This document shows, piece after piece, positions 46,899 to 58,123 of a stretch of 64,000 bases of DNA. Made by a program: the position numbers and the translations under genes. Each line of letters begins with the position of its first letter. Position 1 is the stretch's first letter. The stretch is from Diadema setosum (Eukaryota; Echinodermata; Echinoidea; Diadematoida; Diadematidae): the NCBI RefSeq assembly GCF_964275005.1, contig NC_092699.1, positions 18,528,901-18,592,900 of the forward strand, read 5' to 3'. Below the pieces are notes generated by a model. It ran no database searches. It worked only from the letters and a program-made list of their open reading frames with translations, and was not told the DNA's origin.

Positions 46899-47777
46899 CA
46901 AGCTATTTTGCAAAGCCCAGAAACATCGTCGAACCAGTATACCTCAGTGCACACCCATTTGGCATCTTTGGGTCTCTTCTTGCCTAAATTTCATATTCTT
47001 GTAACTGATATTTCCGTATGAATTCTTAGTCATCACACACAAATTTTCTAGCAGAGCCTATACTCCAACAAACGTTTTCTCTTGTTTTTTGTGTTTGGTC
47101 CACTCTAAGAAAAAAAGAATCAAGAACCGGCACTGCTAATGAGTAGTATCGTCTCAGTTCTAAGTTATGCCGTTTATTAATACTGTCAGGAGGAAAATAA
47201 ATGCGCCTAATAATTGCACCTCCTCAACGCTGTCATACCCCCCCCCCCCCAGTCTGGATTAATTAGACTTACTTCAACATGTTGAAGATATAATATATAT
47301 TTTTGTACATTCATTTAATGCAAGAAAGAATACTAATGCTTTTTGTAAAAATATAAACTTATCCTCAAAAAGACAAATCAAAATTTCTTTCGAAAGATTT
47401 ATCGTTACGAACTATCTAATTGATGTCACATGCTCCCATAAAGTAATCAAATGTGAAGAACGCAGGTGTCCCCGTTAAAACCCTTTGTCATTCTGTAAAA
47501 CAAACAATTGAGTTGTGAGCATGCATGATTATAATTATTTTGTTTTGACATGCGTAGTGCCAATCATTTACATGTAATAGAGAAAAAAAAATAATAAAAG
47601 GCCAAAAGAAAAAGAAAGATTGATACTCGCATGAACTTCTCTTCCAGTTTGCAGAAATTTGGACCAAACGATTTGCCGACACCATACTTCGAGTGTGATG
47701 CTGCTGATGATCACTATAACTCTGAGGTAACTTCAGTTGATCTTCTCCTGAGAAAGCATACTGTCACTCAAGGAATG
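46899..47777. promoter_or_regulatory. Region upstream of transporter copy 3, possible 5' leader exon
   Basis: The coding frame of copy 3 stays open upstream to an ATG at 47631. A pyrimidine stretch ending CTTCTCTTCCAG at 47647 looks like a splice acceptor, so 47648-47777 may be the 3' part of a leader exon rather than coding. A C run lies at about 47239-47250. No TATA box assigned. Confidence 0.35.
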
Positions 47778-47997
47778 ATGGCATCTACGAGTCGTCGTAC
47801 AACGACCAGACCACATGATTCCGTGGACTCATGGCGCTATGTTATCGTCTTCTCGAAATTCACACTTATGTTCCTGGATGCAGGACTGGCGAAATCCTTT
47901 GGGGTTTTGCTTCCAGTAATGCTGACTCGCTACAACACTGACTACAGGACCATGGGAATGATATGTAGCATGCCGGCCACCCTAACGTTCTTTGCTG
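47778..47997 (+). CDS. Copy 3 exon 1 (TM1-TM2)
   Basis: 73 residues plus one base, MASTSRRTTTRP to TFFA, donor GTGGGT. Encodes MFLDAGLAKSFGVLLPV, identical to the siblings over most of TM1. Confidence 0.85.
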
Positions 47998-50900
47998 GTG
48001 GGTATAATAGCTTTAAATCAGCTCTACAACGGTATAACAAGAACTTTTGCCGTTTCTCATGCTTTTACAAAGTCTCTAATTGTTGTTTAGTATAGCTATT
48101 CAATAGTTCCTAAACATTGTGCTGTTTAAAGAGATGCGAAATATTTGTAAGAAGTTGTGATTGAATCAGTGATAACTTATAGTGTTGTTGTTGCCAGTGT
48201 TATACTTACCCCTTTCAACCTTTTCAACCATGTTAATTGTGTTATTTGAAAGCATATATCAAACATTTTTCCACCTGGAATAATCCGTTGGCCCAAAGCC
48301 AGGAACATCAGACACATCAACCCAACTGTGAAAGCTTGACGTTTATTATTGACCAAAAACATTGTCTCAACAACTTTTCCATCTTGTTATGACGTTTACC
48401 GAACGTTATACCAACCACTTTTACACTGTGATATGACATTTACCGAACGTTATAGCAACCACTTTTACACTGTGATATGACATTATCACAAAGCTAAACT
48501 AACCAGTTTTCAACTTTGTAATGACGTCATTCCAACATTAGACTTAACACGTTTCCACTTTGTTATAACGTTGTCTCAAGGTTGGGCCAAAGTAATACCG
48601 ACCATTTTCCACCACATAATGACATTATTCCAAACGTAGACCAACATTTAAACCAGCGTTTAATCAAACGTCAGAAACATGATATTGACCTGACGTCATT
48701 CTGGTCGGCGTGCCAACATTAGCCCACGGTAAAACTTGATGTTTAATATACCGACGTTGGTGCAATGCCATACCAGTGTTATAAAAACTTTTTTTTCAAC
48801 TGTAATCCGGTTGTTGCATTCCCGAGTTCAAAAATCTTTAAAAAAAATCCTTGGATTACGTTTTATCAACATAATCCGATGACACACTTTATCAGCTTGC
48901 TTGTCATTAAATGAAGTACATAATTCACTTCAATTCGTTTACAGTATCGTAATATTTGTTACATGTATAGCTGAATATTTGCCAGCGTATATGACGATAA
49001 CTCGTTGCTCTCGCGTCGGCTGTGCTGTCGACCGGGCGGTCCAGAGCGGTCGCAGCTCATTCGAACACACTGCTGATGCAATTTTGCTAATTATTATGGT
49101 AGCTGTCAGCCACGCGATACCCTTGAATTGTCTCGATCAGGAAAGGAAAGGAGGGGATCACTGCTACCAGGGAGCGGGTAGAGAAGGTTATTACTATTAC
49201 TATTACTATTACTAGGAATGTCTTGAGACTGGACTTCCTGTGCTCTACATCCTGCTGTTCTCCATTCCCTTGCTTAACCTCTCTCCCTCAGGTCCGTGAT
49301 ACCGACCCTAATTCGTCTGACTGGTTCTACATTGTCCAACCGCACTAATCAGCATATTATCTCTCCATCTATACTGGATTGACAATCCGTGCCTGTGATC
49401 CCAACATAACAACCGCATCTTCAAACTCACACAAGAGCAATGTTTCTCCTGTATCTGGATCTTAACACATCGTAACAGATATGTAGTAATGTGGGATACA
49501 ACAAATTGACAGTGCCAGTGGAAACACTTCTGTTGGCAAAGTCTTAACATTGGTTGCAAATAACAAATGTTCTCCTTGCACCATTCCTATCAATCTGCTT
49601 CAAATTTGTACCTGCCATTGCTTTGTTTCCTGCATATTAGTGTTGCCTCTTTGATACAATAGAACAAATATGGTGAATGTAATAGTATCAATCAATAGTA
49701 ACAATCAAGACTCAGTTTCCGTAATTACGCGTTTATACCCGTTACCAAACATAATATGCAGTTATACAAATGTATATGAAAATATAAAGCTCTCGGACAA
49801 GCCCCCAATTTAGGTCATCCGAATGTTACACTCCTGAGTTCATAGATAAAGATATATTACACCTGGGATTATGTTTACAGAAAATAATCCGATGACAAAC
49901 TTTATTAGCGTGTTCGTCATTCACTTTTGTACAATGAAGCCGACATTATAAAAACATAACATTGGCTCAACAGTGAAAGCTTGTTGTTAGACCAACGTTG
50001 GTACAGTATTTAACTCAACATCAGAAACATGACATTGGCCCAAAGTTATATTTACCGGCAGGCCAACATTGGCCAACAGTGAAACTTAACGCTGGAGCGA
50101 CGTTGGTGTTAGACCATTAATGTTATATCAACCATTTTCCACCTTGAGTGCTTCGTTGGTTCAACGATGGTCCAAAGTCATTCTATAGTGTGTTGGTCCA
50201 CGTCAGAAAGATGACGTTGGCCCAACGTCATTTTAGCCGGCGGCACACATGCCAATATTTGATCGAGAAAGCGGTAAAACCCAGGCGAGGGAGTGAAGCG
50301 ACCAAGTGGGGGCACAATGTTGAAGTAGCCAAGCTTGCCCACCTTCCAGGGCTGGGAAAATGTGAAGTTTGATAAATAAACTGGCTCAGGCTATACCTAG
50401 AGGTCCCATTTCAATAATCATCAATATTATTGATGTGATTGCTAGATGAATTTAGACATCATTCAATTCTACTTCATTGTAACAATCATCTAAGACCAGA
50501 ATTAGATTAACACGTCTCATTCAGAAAGAAGGACAACATGTTTTACAATTTGCATCGCTACTTTAAAGGGGAAAATTATCTACTGTTTGAGTCTTCAAAG
50601 CATAATTGCGTTTTTTACCGAAGCTTCTTAAGTACGCAGAGGGTGATTTTTTTTTTTCGTTCGTTCATATTCATTCTGCTTCTCAAATCAAATCAAAATA
50701 AATCACATGACTGTGGAAAATTTAAACGAAAAATAATCCAATGACAAAGGAGCAAAGTTCAGCCTTTACTACATGTATCACAAAGTCTTTCTAAAACATT
50801 TATGGTTGCATGCATATAACTACAAAAAAGGCAATACCTCTGAGTCAACAAGGAAGCAGGAGCATAAGCATATGGCTTGACTGGGGCAGGCTGTTGGCCT

Positions 50901-51890
50901 CATTTTGGAATGTAGTTCTGGTTTAAAGAGTGATGTTCGTATTTTCAGGGAGTCGGGTGAAGCATTCCATGTATCTGGTCCGTGATACCTTACTGACCTG
51001 TGGGCTATAGGGGATTTTCGATTATGTAAATGAAAATCTGTTGAGTGTCTTGAATTAGGGTAGGAGTGAATGTTTGTATTATAATTTAAAAAAAAAAAGT
51101 TTTGAAAGGACTGCAGCAACAAATTCTTTATATATTTGTACATGTACATGAATACAGAAGTTTGAAATATATATATTTCATTAATTTTTAATGCATTTAG
51201 CTGCTTAGATAAAACGGGCTCGTATGTGCTAATTATGAAGACTGTGAACATATCCTGATTGCCCGTTTTGTAGTAAAGAAAAAAGTAAGTCTACCTACGT
51301 AAATAACCAGGAATGGGCCAGATTGTTTGTTTTTAACATGCGTCGTGTTGAAATGTTGTTGGTAATTCATTCGCAGGCAAACGATGTCTAATAAAAAAAA
51401 CAAAACGAAAAAAAAACTCTAACGTTGAAAGCATCGTGACGGGACATGTAAACAGTATGCAAGGGTGACAATGGGGAGGGAATATCTCGCTCTGTATCAC
51501 AGTGGGTGTCTAACATGGAGGTCGGTGCTAAATACAAAGAATCGCCTCAAAAGAGCAGACAAACACATATTTTCTATATTCTTCTCTTCTTTTTTTTTTT
51601 TGTCATCGAGATATCTCAAAAGCACTTAATTCATTTTCATCAGTCATCCGTGCATTCGATACTTGGCAGCCTCACCGGTACGTTATATACCACGTTCAAC
51701 AAACTTACTAGTATATTGGCACTTGTATACCACACACTCTCTATATGGATATCATAATGTGCAAATGGGTGTAAAGTACGCGACACTACCATCATATCAC
51801 ATCATTCTGTGGTGTTATTGGGCTTTTTACGTAGTATAAGAAGATGAAATAAGTTGTTTTACGAAACTCTGATAAAGCCGCACTTCATTT

Positions 51891-51940
<50 letters not shown>

Positions 51941-54900
51941 CATGTTATCAGACGAAATAAAATCCGCATCCACACCCTCACGATAATTCTTTGAGCAACC
52001 AATAATACACAAACACGCGCACTATAACACACACGCAAACACATACACACAGACCCACACTGTCATGCATTATATCCAAGAATATTTTTACCATGCCTGC
52101 CACCCAAACACATTGTTGTTCATTTTTCCACCATTGGGTACTCTCCGTTCTAATCGTAGATTTCATACTCTTGAATGGCGATTATGAACACGACAATGTC
52201 TGAGAATTTTCAATCGTGGGCTGCAGTCCGCAGTGCCTTTGCCAACTGCGTGCCGACCCCCCCCCCCCCAAAAAAAAAAAAAACCCACAAACCAATAACA
52301 ACAATAACAAACAAACAAACACAAAAAAAAAAAAAAAACTGACCGTATTTCTCTGGATTTGAATGATTTGACCCATACGTTTGAACTCAAAATGTTTCCA
52401 CAGGCATTAACAGGACGTCCTTTTGAGAACCCTTTGAAAAACACTGGAATGTTTCGCCTTTTGTCGTGATGGTACACACTACGACCACGTCCTGATTTAT
52501 CACGCTTATGTCATGTATGTGCTCCTCACCCACAAGGTGTTTTCAGCTTTTTTGTGGTGGAGTCGAATATTCTGGAATATTTTAGTGGCCCGTCTCTGCA
52601 CACTCTCCAACATTTTTTGCTCACCTTGCCTGCATATAATGGCAACCACGCTGCCTGACATTTCAAAATGGGTCTTATAACAGGCTTTAAAACAAAACCA
52701 GCAATGCAATGTATCTGCATCAAAATTCAAAAGTCCTAACGAAAGTCCTGACAGATTACTATATATTCCTAGAAGTCATCTAGCTTTCAATGTTGCTTTG
52801 GGAACTTAATTTTGACTCTACTGAAACTCTAAGGCCTTTCTCAGCGTGAGAATCCTCTTGAGTGCTACTGCTCATAGTTCTCTCTGTATTCAGTATACGT
52901 TTTTATGTTTTGTCTCCCACACTCTTCAATACATTGTACACTTCTCAGGATGAAAGTGAATCTGACACTTTCAATTTCATTTCATTCAATTCATTTTCAA
53001 CAATGCAAAACATGCACAGACACGAAATAACACAATATCAATACATCTGGTAACGAAGAAAAATACGTGAAATTAACAATACAGTGAATTACGCATCATC
53101 TCAGATGATATTGAATTAAAATTAAGGTTGCAGGAAGCGGAGGAGACTTGGAAAGTCAAGCTAATATTTTGCAGTCTCCTCGTTGACAATATAACTATAT
53201 AAATACTGAACAAAGCTTATAACACTAAGGAAGCAGGAAAGAAGTTGCTTAGATTAAAAAAAGAACACGTACACGTACATACATACTTATACAAACAAAC
53301 AAGAAACAGACAGACAGACAAACACAAGCTTTTCTGTTGAAGAGAGAGAGAAAAAAGACAAACAGAGTGAAAGACAAGAAGGAATTATCTTGCGAGGGAG
53401 AAACAAAAAGAGACATGACAATAGGAAAATACGAGCGAGAAGGAAAAGGAGGGTTTATACCAACACATGCGAGGCACAACATGGTATGGACGACCGAGAT
53501 AATTATTAAAAAAAAAAATAAGAAAATGAGTATAACAATTAAAGAAAGAGAACTCAAAGATAAGGCGAACTAAAATGTTACTCATTCCGCTATATAAGAA
53601 TTATGAACAACTTCTTCAATTTGAATGTGAATGTGTTTAAACCTAATACCTATTAAACTTACGCTATACTTATTAAAAGAATTTATGAACACTTCTTCAA
53701 TTTGAATGTGAACGTGTTTTAACTTAAAGCTTCTTTCATACTATTATCGAGAGAATTCCGCAAGTTAGGGCCAGTAAAGGAAAATGTAGATTTTGCAAAC
53801 AATAGCCCTAGTTAATGGCAAAAGAAATGAGGTGGGTGCCGAGTATGTAGAGTGGAAATGAACAGATCGTTTTTTAATGAACATGGACTCAAACACAGAT
53901 GGGAGGGAATTGTTGGTAACTTTGTATATAAATTGTCCTAAATGTTAAAATACAGCCCATTCCTCCAGTTTCAAAAAAATTCTTTTAAGTTGCATGACAG
54001 GATCTCTTGTATCTGAGCGAACATACACTATGTTTGTGCCATCAGCAAACCTAAAAGTACACGTATTTGGCATATTACATACATTTGAGAGATAGTTGAA
54101 GGTTAAAAAAAAATTGTTCACGAGAACATTAGTATTTGGCGGTGTATGTTGACTTGTATTTTCATCTCAATTTTACTCAATTGTTTAGTTGGGTGAAGGA
54201 TTACCAAAATTACATTAATTTACCGTGATCACTTGAAAAATCTTGGCGTGCTCATGATCTCTCTCTTCGGGTGCCCTGTATACATATTTATGTTCATTTC
54301 ATATTTCATATTGATAATGCTAATACGCGTGAAATCACACATTTTGCTCAAAATCGACAAAAAAACCCTCCAAGAATCCTAATTTTTGGTGTAAATATAT
54401 TTTGTAGCATTCCTAACAATGTTAATTTCTCATGTATTTCACTGTTATATGCATTTCTTAATGTCACCATGCCATTACAGGCAGAAGAATATTGTTTATA
54501 TATGGATAAAAAATATGAAAATGAAGATCCCCTTCACCTTTTTTTTTTTACCTTTTCTATATACAAATTTCTTTATTCTTAGTTCGTAATAGTGACAATG
54601 TGAAATTCATGTTGTCATTATAAAATTTGTATTATTTTGTAATAACTTAATTTGTATATTGTTTATGCGAAAAAGAAAAAAAGTATAAAAGATTGGCAAA
54701 AACGAAACAAAAATAATGATGAGGATATTAATAAAAATAGTAATAATAATAATAATCACGACAAAAAGAAAAGGGCTTACTACCAATAAAAATAATATAT
54801 ATAATTCTTCCACGAACCCTGGGAGGATGATTATACATGTCACCGCCTCCACCTTGTGAGCTGGGGGATAGATTCTACCATCCCCCCCCCCCCTCCCCCC

Positions 54901-57798
54901 ACTGTCTACGCCCCTGATAGGCACGACCGAAATTCTTGTACAAACACGCAGTGCAATCTATCCAATCACAACGCATATTATTGACATATTTATCATAATA
55001 TTATATAAAACTAACTGTTGTTAAACTTTTTTTCTTAACGCAGCCCCTATTGTGCATTTGTTGATGAGAGTTGTAAATGATCGGGTCTTGGCAATTTTGG
55101 GCGGTTTCCTGTATGCTGTTTCTGTCCTATGTGTGCCATTCGTCGATTCGACCATTCTACTGGCAATTCTGACATCAACAACAGGTAACTGCTTCGACAA
55201 TAAACTTACTTCATATGTACAAATTTATGCTAGGCCTGTTAATAGGCCTGTTTGAACATCTAAAGAGAACTACACATTAGCCACGGACTCCATATAAATC
55301 TTTACTTTTCGGGGGGAGGGTGGGCACTGAACCTCAATATACCCAGGTTCAATCCTTAGATTCTTTAAAGGGAAGGGGAGGTGGATAAGAATACCAGTGA
55401 CGTTGTTGACCTCTGGTCTCTTCCGAAGTCCGCAGTCCCAGTACTGTAAATTGACGTAAACCTTCATCAACATTGTGTTAATTCACGCTTGGAATAATCG
55501 ACACAATTTCCTTCTCTTATATTTTCCCTTACTTTCTATAAAGGTTTTGGAATGGCGATGTTATTCCTCCCCCACTACGTGGCACTCAATGACTACTTTC
55601 CAGTTTCGTTTGTCTTCTACAACACAATGACTCTCTTCGGATTAACACTTGGGGCTTTCTGCCTCCCAGTCATCGTTGAGAGATCGTTAGAAGCCTACGG
55701 ACAGAGAGGTGCTTTCCTTATCCTTGGCGGAATATGCCTCAATGCTGTCGCGTGCGGAGCTGTGGTCCGACCTCCAACAGACCTCTCCAGGTTGAAAGAC
55801 AAGGAAGAGGAGATGAAGCGAGAAGGACAACTACTAGAAGACTCAATAGCATCAAGCCTTGGCACAAATTCTGTGCAAAATACGGAAACATCGTCGGGGT
55901 GTGCAAAGTCACTCCTAAAGAGACTGGCATCTTTAATCTGTGTCTCTGAGCCGAAATTCGGGCTTGTTACACCAGCAGTTTTCTTGACAAATTACGTCCT
56001 GTATGCTTGGATGCTTTTCCTTGTGCCTCAAGCAGAATGGCTTGGCATTGAACCCTCTCGTGCTGTGTTTCTCTCTAGCATCGCAGGCATCAGCGGCATC
56101 TTTGGACGAATACTTTTTCTCGTCCTGGTACGCTGGGAATTGAACCCTACCCTTATCTTCGTCCATTGCTGCTTCATTTGTTCAGTATCATTTTTCGTTT
56201 TAACCTTGAAAGCGACATATGTTTATCAGGCCGTCAATGCCTCTATTCAGGGTTTCTCCATGTTCATTCTTGACTCCCTCCCGCACACGATGACAAAGAA
56301 GACGGTAAGACGTAGGGAAAATATCTCTGAAGCCCTTTCCACCATCTGCATAACCACTGGTACTGGCGCCCTCTTTGGTGATCTTCTGTCAGGTACTTAT
56401 GAGGTCTAATTGGTTAGATTTTCATTATACATGTACAGTGCACTCCCGTTATAACGAACACGGTTACCAACGATATTCCGGTTACAACGAAGTAAAAATT
56501 CAGGCCGCGACATTATCCCCTCTATGCATTTTTATTGTTTATTTGTTCGGTTACAACAAAATTTCGATATAACGAAAGTTGTAGTTCCCGAGGACTTCGT
56601 TTTAACGGGAGTCCGCTGTATTATCGCGTATCCGGGCAATTACCCCCTGAGGGCAATTACCCCCCGAGTAAATACTGGTTAGTGATAAGGTTAGAGTAAA
56701 GATTAGGGTTAGGGTTAGGTTTTGGGTTAGGAGTTTGGGTTAGGGTTAGGATTAGGTTCAGGATTAGGATTAGGATTAGGATTAGGGCCAGGGGAAGGGT
56801 CCGGGGTAATTACCCAGGGGGTAATTGCCCTAGACCCGTATTATCGTAACCCATGTTCATAAGCAATTAAAGGTGATGCTCACGTAATAATACCAAGTGT
56901 TTGCAAATACAGAACATTGGCTATATAGGCCTACAAGGCCATATTTAAAGTGTGTTTTGAATATTATGCCACGTCAAGGCTAAAGTAGCATGATGCTGCC
57001 TCTGTGGTCGTTTTATAGGTCAGTGTCTCTGTCAGCATGTTAGTCAGTATAATATACAGTGTCATGAACATAAAGGTTTTAATTTCCCTTTTAATAACGT
57101 ACATATACCCCGACTTGCGCATCAATTAAACATAATCAGTATTGTTTGTTTACCTCATAAGAAATTTCAGTGACATGGTTTAGAAGCCATGACTAGACAA
57201 GACAAAGCAAAATAAAACAAAAACTGGCAAACATGATGTTGACGATTACACATGGTCACGAAATCTTTGGACACTTTAAAGAATTATAGCCGGGTTGAAT
57301 GACTTGATATCGGATATAGTTAGATCAATTTCTTACAACATCTAGACTTTACTTCTTGCTTGTGGAATATGCCAACAATAATTCAAAAAGACGCCAAGAT
57401 ATTACTCAACTGCAATCACTGTCAACTCTTCTCGATGTTACCACTTCATAGTGCATGAGTGATTTATTACCGATGCATACATGCGGATTCCTTAAAAAAC
57501 AAAAACAAAAAAAAAACAAAAAAAAACAAAATTAAGTTAATATAGAAGTTTAGATTTGTCAGGATTGTTTTGCTACCCTTGTTTTAAAAGGAATTTTTGT
57601 TTTGCCCGTTTAAGAATTGCACTATCTCTTTTAATTCATACAATCTTCCTGATTGATTTGACAGGTCTCATCTTCGATGTAACCGGGTCCTATACTGTCG
57701 TCTTCATGGCATTCGGTTTGGCTCAAATCGTTATCTTCATGAATCTCGTTGTCTCAGAAATCTTTGAAAGAATGAACAGGAGCAACATGATTTCTTAG
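47778..57798 (+). CDS. SLC16/MCT-like transporter copy 3, intact (447 aa)
   Basis: Exons 47778-47997, 55044-55184, 55544-56392 and 57665-57798 join in frame, all introns phase 1, to 447 codons. The same landmarks as copy 2 are present: DSVDSWRYVIVFSKF, AKSFGVLLPV with the K38-equivalent lysine, GAFLILGGICLNAVACGAVV, an acidic inter-domain loop, SSIAGISGIFGR with the TM8 arginine but no aspartate four residues before it, KKTVRRRENIS, and GLIFDVTGSY before the last helix. It is the most diverged of the three, especially in TM3, the loop and the C-terminus (RMNRSNMIS), yet one block of exon 3 stays almost identical to copies 1 and 2. Expected to be a 12-TM plasma-membrane carrier; substrate unknown. 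Start chosen at 47778 (ATGGC, MAS-, length matching the siblings); ATG 47775 or 47631 are alternatives. Confidence 0.87.
48180..48910. repeat. Array of short AACGTT/CCAAC motifs, block 1
   Basis: Imperfect units of about 50-70 bp read like GTTATGACGTTTACCGAACG, then TTATACCAACCACTTTTACA, with a near-duplicate at 48385-48440 and 48438-48490. The block ends in a piece (about 48810-48910, ATCCGATGACACACTTTATC) that recurs at 49885-49905. A diverged minisatellite-type repeat; no coding. Confidence 0.6.
49005..49215 (+). mobile_element. Possible short retroposon with (ACTATT)n tail
   Basis: A GC-richer segment (CGCGTCGGCTGTGCTGTCGA onward) ends in GGTTATTACTATTACTATTA repeats near 49187-49214. 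The change in composition and a 3' short-repeat tail suggest a SINE or truncated retroposon. A TTCGAAC sequence near 49059 is a weak B-box candidate; the A box is not convincing. Confidence 0.3.
49830..50260. repeat. Array of AACGTT motifs, block 2
   Basis: Begins with the ATAATCCGATGACAAACTTT piece shared with block 1, then units such as AGACCAACGTTGGTACAGTA, CATGACATTGGCCCAAAG and GATGACGTTGGCCCAACGTC. CCAACGTTGG-type palindromic units are widespread animal repeats. No coding. Confidence 0.6.
50850..51250 (-). mobile_element. LINE reverse-transcriptase C-terminal fragment
   Basis: The minus-strand frame reads LKINEIYIFQTSVFMYMYKY, SRHSTDFHLHNRKS and YHGPDTWNASPDSLKIRTSL, a diverged form of the LK-DIY-YQ..MYKY / FHLP / GP-WNSLP-IK end of CR1/Jockey-like LINEs. 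Isolated fragment without the RT core. Confidence 0.65.
52510..52810 (-). mobile_element. LINE reverse-transcriptase fragment (VQRRATK block)
   Basis: The minus strand reads YKTHFEMSGSVVAIICRQGE followed by KMLESVQRRATKIFQNIRL, the conserved stretch after the RT core of CR1-type elements. It degenerates afterwards. Related in kind to 17020-17462. Confidence 0.7.
52950..54120 (-). mobile_element. Degraded LINE: RT motif C, C-terminus and probable 3' UTR
   Basis: Minus strand from about 54110: NYLSNVCNMPNTCTFRFADG and TNIVYVRSDTRDPVMQL, the FADDTN region of reverse transcriptase with the second catalytic aspartate replaced by glycine. Next come SVFESMFIKKRSVHFHST-like sequence and STFSFTGPNLRNSLDNSMKE at about 53720-53790. 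Below that a purine-rich tract and, near 52960-53000, a GAATTGAATGAAATGAAATT-type tail on the minus strand suggest the 3' end. A direct repeat of about 60 bp lies at about 53600-53720. Confidence 0.65.
54200..54600 (+). mobile_element. Possible LINE C-terminal fragment
   Basis: The plus-strand frame contains NANTREITHFAQNRQKN and ILIFGVNIFCSIPNNV, spaced like the NTR / R-N / FSI-Y-GP-WNSLP-I blocks of LINE C-termini but strongly diverged. Tentative. Confidence 0.35.
55044..55184 (+). CDS. Copy 3 exon 2 (TM3)
   Basis: 141 bp like its siblings; encodes PIVHLLMRVVNDRVLAILGG and the TM3 helix. Clearly diverged from copies 1 and 2, unlike their near identity to each other. Acceptor TTAACGCAG, donor GTAACT. 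Confidence 0.85.
55185..55543 (+). other. Copy 3 intron 2
   Basis: Short intron, ending CTTTCTATAAAG. Nothing recognisable inside. Confidence 0.65.
55544..56392 (+). CDS. Copy 3 exon 3 (TM4 to TM10/11)
   Basis: 849 bp, opening GFGMAMLFLPHYVALNDYF and closing GALFGDLLSG before donor GTACTT. Includes VIVERSLEAYGQRGAFLILG, the acidic loop and SSIAGISGIFGRILFLVLV. Open throughout. Confidence 0.87.
56436..56618. mobile_element. Pogo/Tigger-like MITE
   Basis: Ends CAGTGCACTCCCGTTATAAC and, inverted, CAGCGGACTCCCGTTAAAAC, flanked on both sides by TA (56434-56435 and 56619-56620). CAGT..ACTCCCGTTATAACGAA ends with TA duplication are typical of pogo/Tigger elements of the Tc1/mariner group. 183 bp, with an inner TTCGATATAACGAAAG repeat; no coding. 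Lies in copy 3 intron 3. Confidence 0.85.
56627..56838. mobile_element. MITE carrying telomere-like TTAGGG repeats
   Basis: Inverted ends: GTATCCGGGCAATTACCCCC on the left, and on the right GGGGGTAATTGCCCTAGACC. TATTATCG stands outside both ends (56619-56626 and 56839-56846), an 8-bp duplication. The core (about 56700-56790) is a degenerate TTAGGGTTAGGG / GATTAGGATTAGG tract. Insertion happened exactly at the edge of the pogo-like MITE, using its TA as part of the target. Confidence 0.8.
56847..57664 (+). other. Copy 3 intron 3, right part
   Basis: AT-rich with an A-rich run at about 57493-57530; ends TGATTTGACAG. No gene or repeat family recognised. Confidence 0.6.
57665..57798 (+). CDS. 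Copy 3 exon 4 (last TM, C-terminus)
   Basis: Encodes LIFDVTGSYTVVFMAFGLAQ, a final helix and the tail FERMNRSNMIS with TAG. The acceptor and phase match the siblings. Confidence 0.87.
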
Positions 57799-58123
57799 TT
57801 GGAGCTGCCATGCATGAGCATGTTTAAAGAAGAAGAAGAAAAAAAAAAAAAAAAACCAGTAAGAGCCAGAGCAGTGTGCATCAAATTTTGATGAGGAACC
57901 ACCTTCAAAAGAGAATGGCTCATTGAACACTGAGTCAAAGTTTTGGTATTCTCATCTCATAGACATACACTCGGAAAAAAAAAGGTAAACATATTATTCA
58001 TACGAGATTTTGATGAAAATTAATTCATTATCATATTAAGGGTAATTCTAGGTCAGTACAATTGGAAACTACTACACACATGAGTGAATACATTTGTTTT
58101 TGCCCTCCAAGGCACAAAAGTAA

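Larger units (their letters stand above)
47998..55043 (+). other. Copy 3 intron 1 (7.0 kb)
   Basis: Contains two AACGTT-rich arrays (48180-48790 and 49930-50260), a possible retroposon (49005-49215), LINE fragments on the minus strand (50850-51250, 52510-52810, 52950-54120) and possibly the plus strand (54200-54600), and TA and poly-A/T microsatellites (51893-51938, 52256-52340). Ends with a T-rich tract and AACGCAG. Confidence 0.7.

Noticed and set aside
56700-56800. Interstitial telomere
   Set aside because: The TTAGGG-like repeats are degenerate and enclosed by inverted ends with an 8-bp duplication, so a MITE explains them better.
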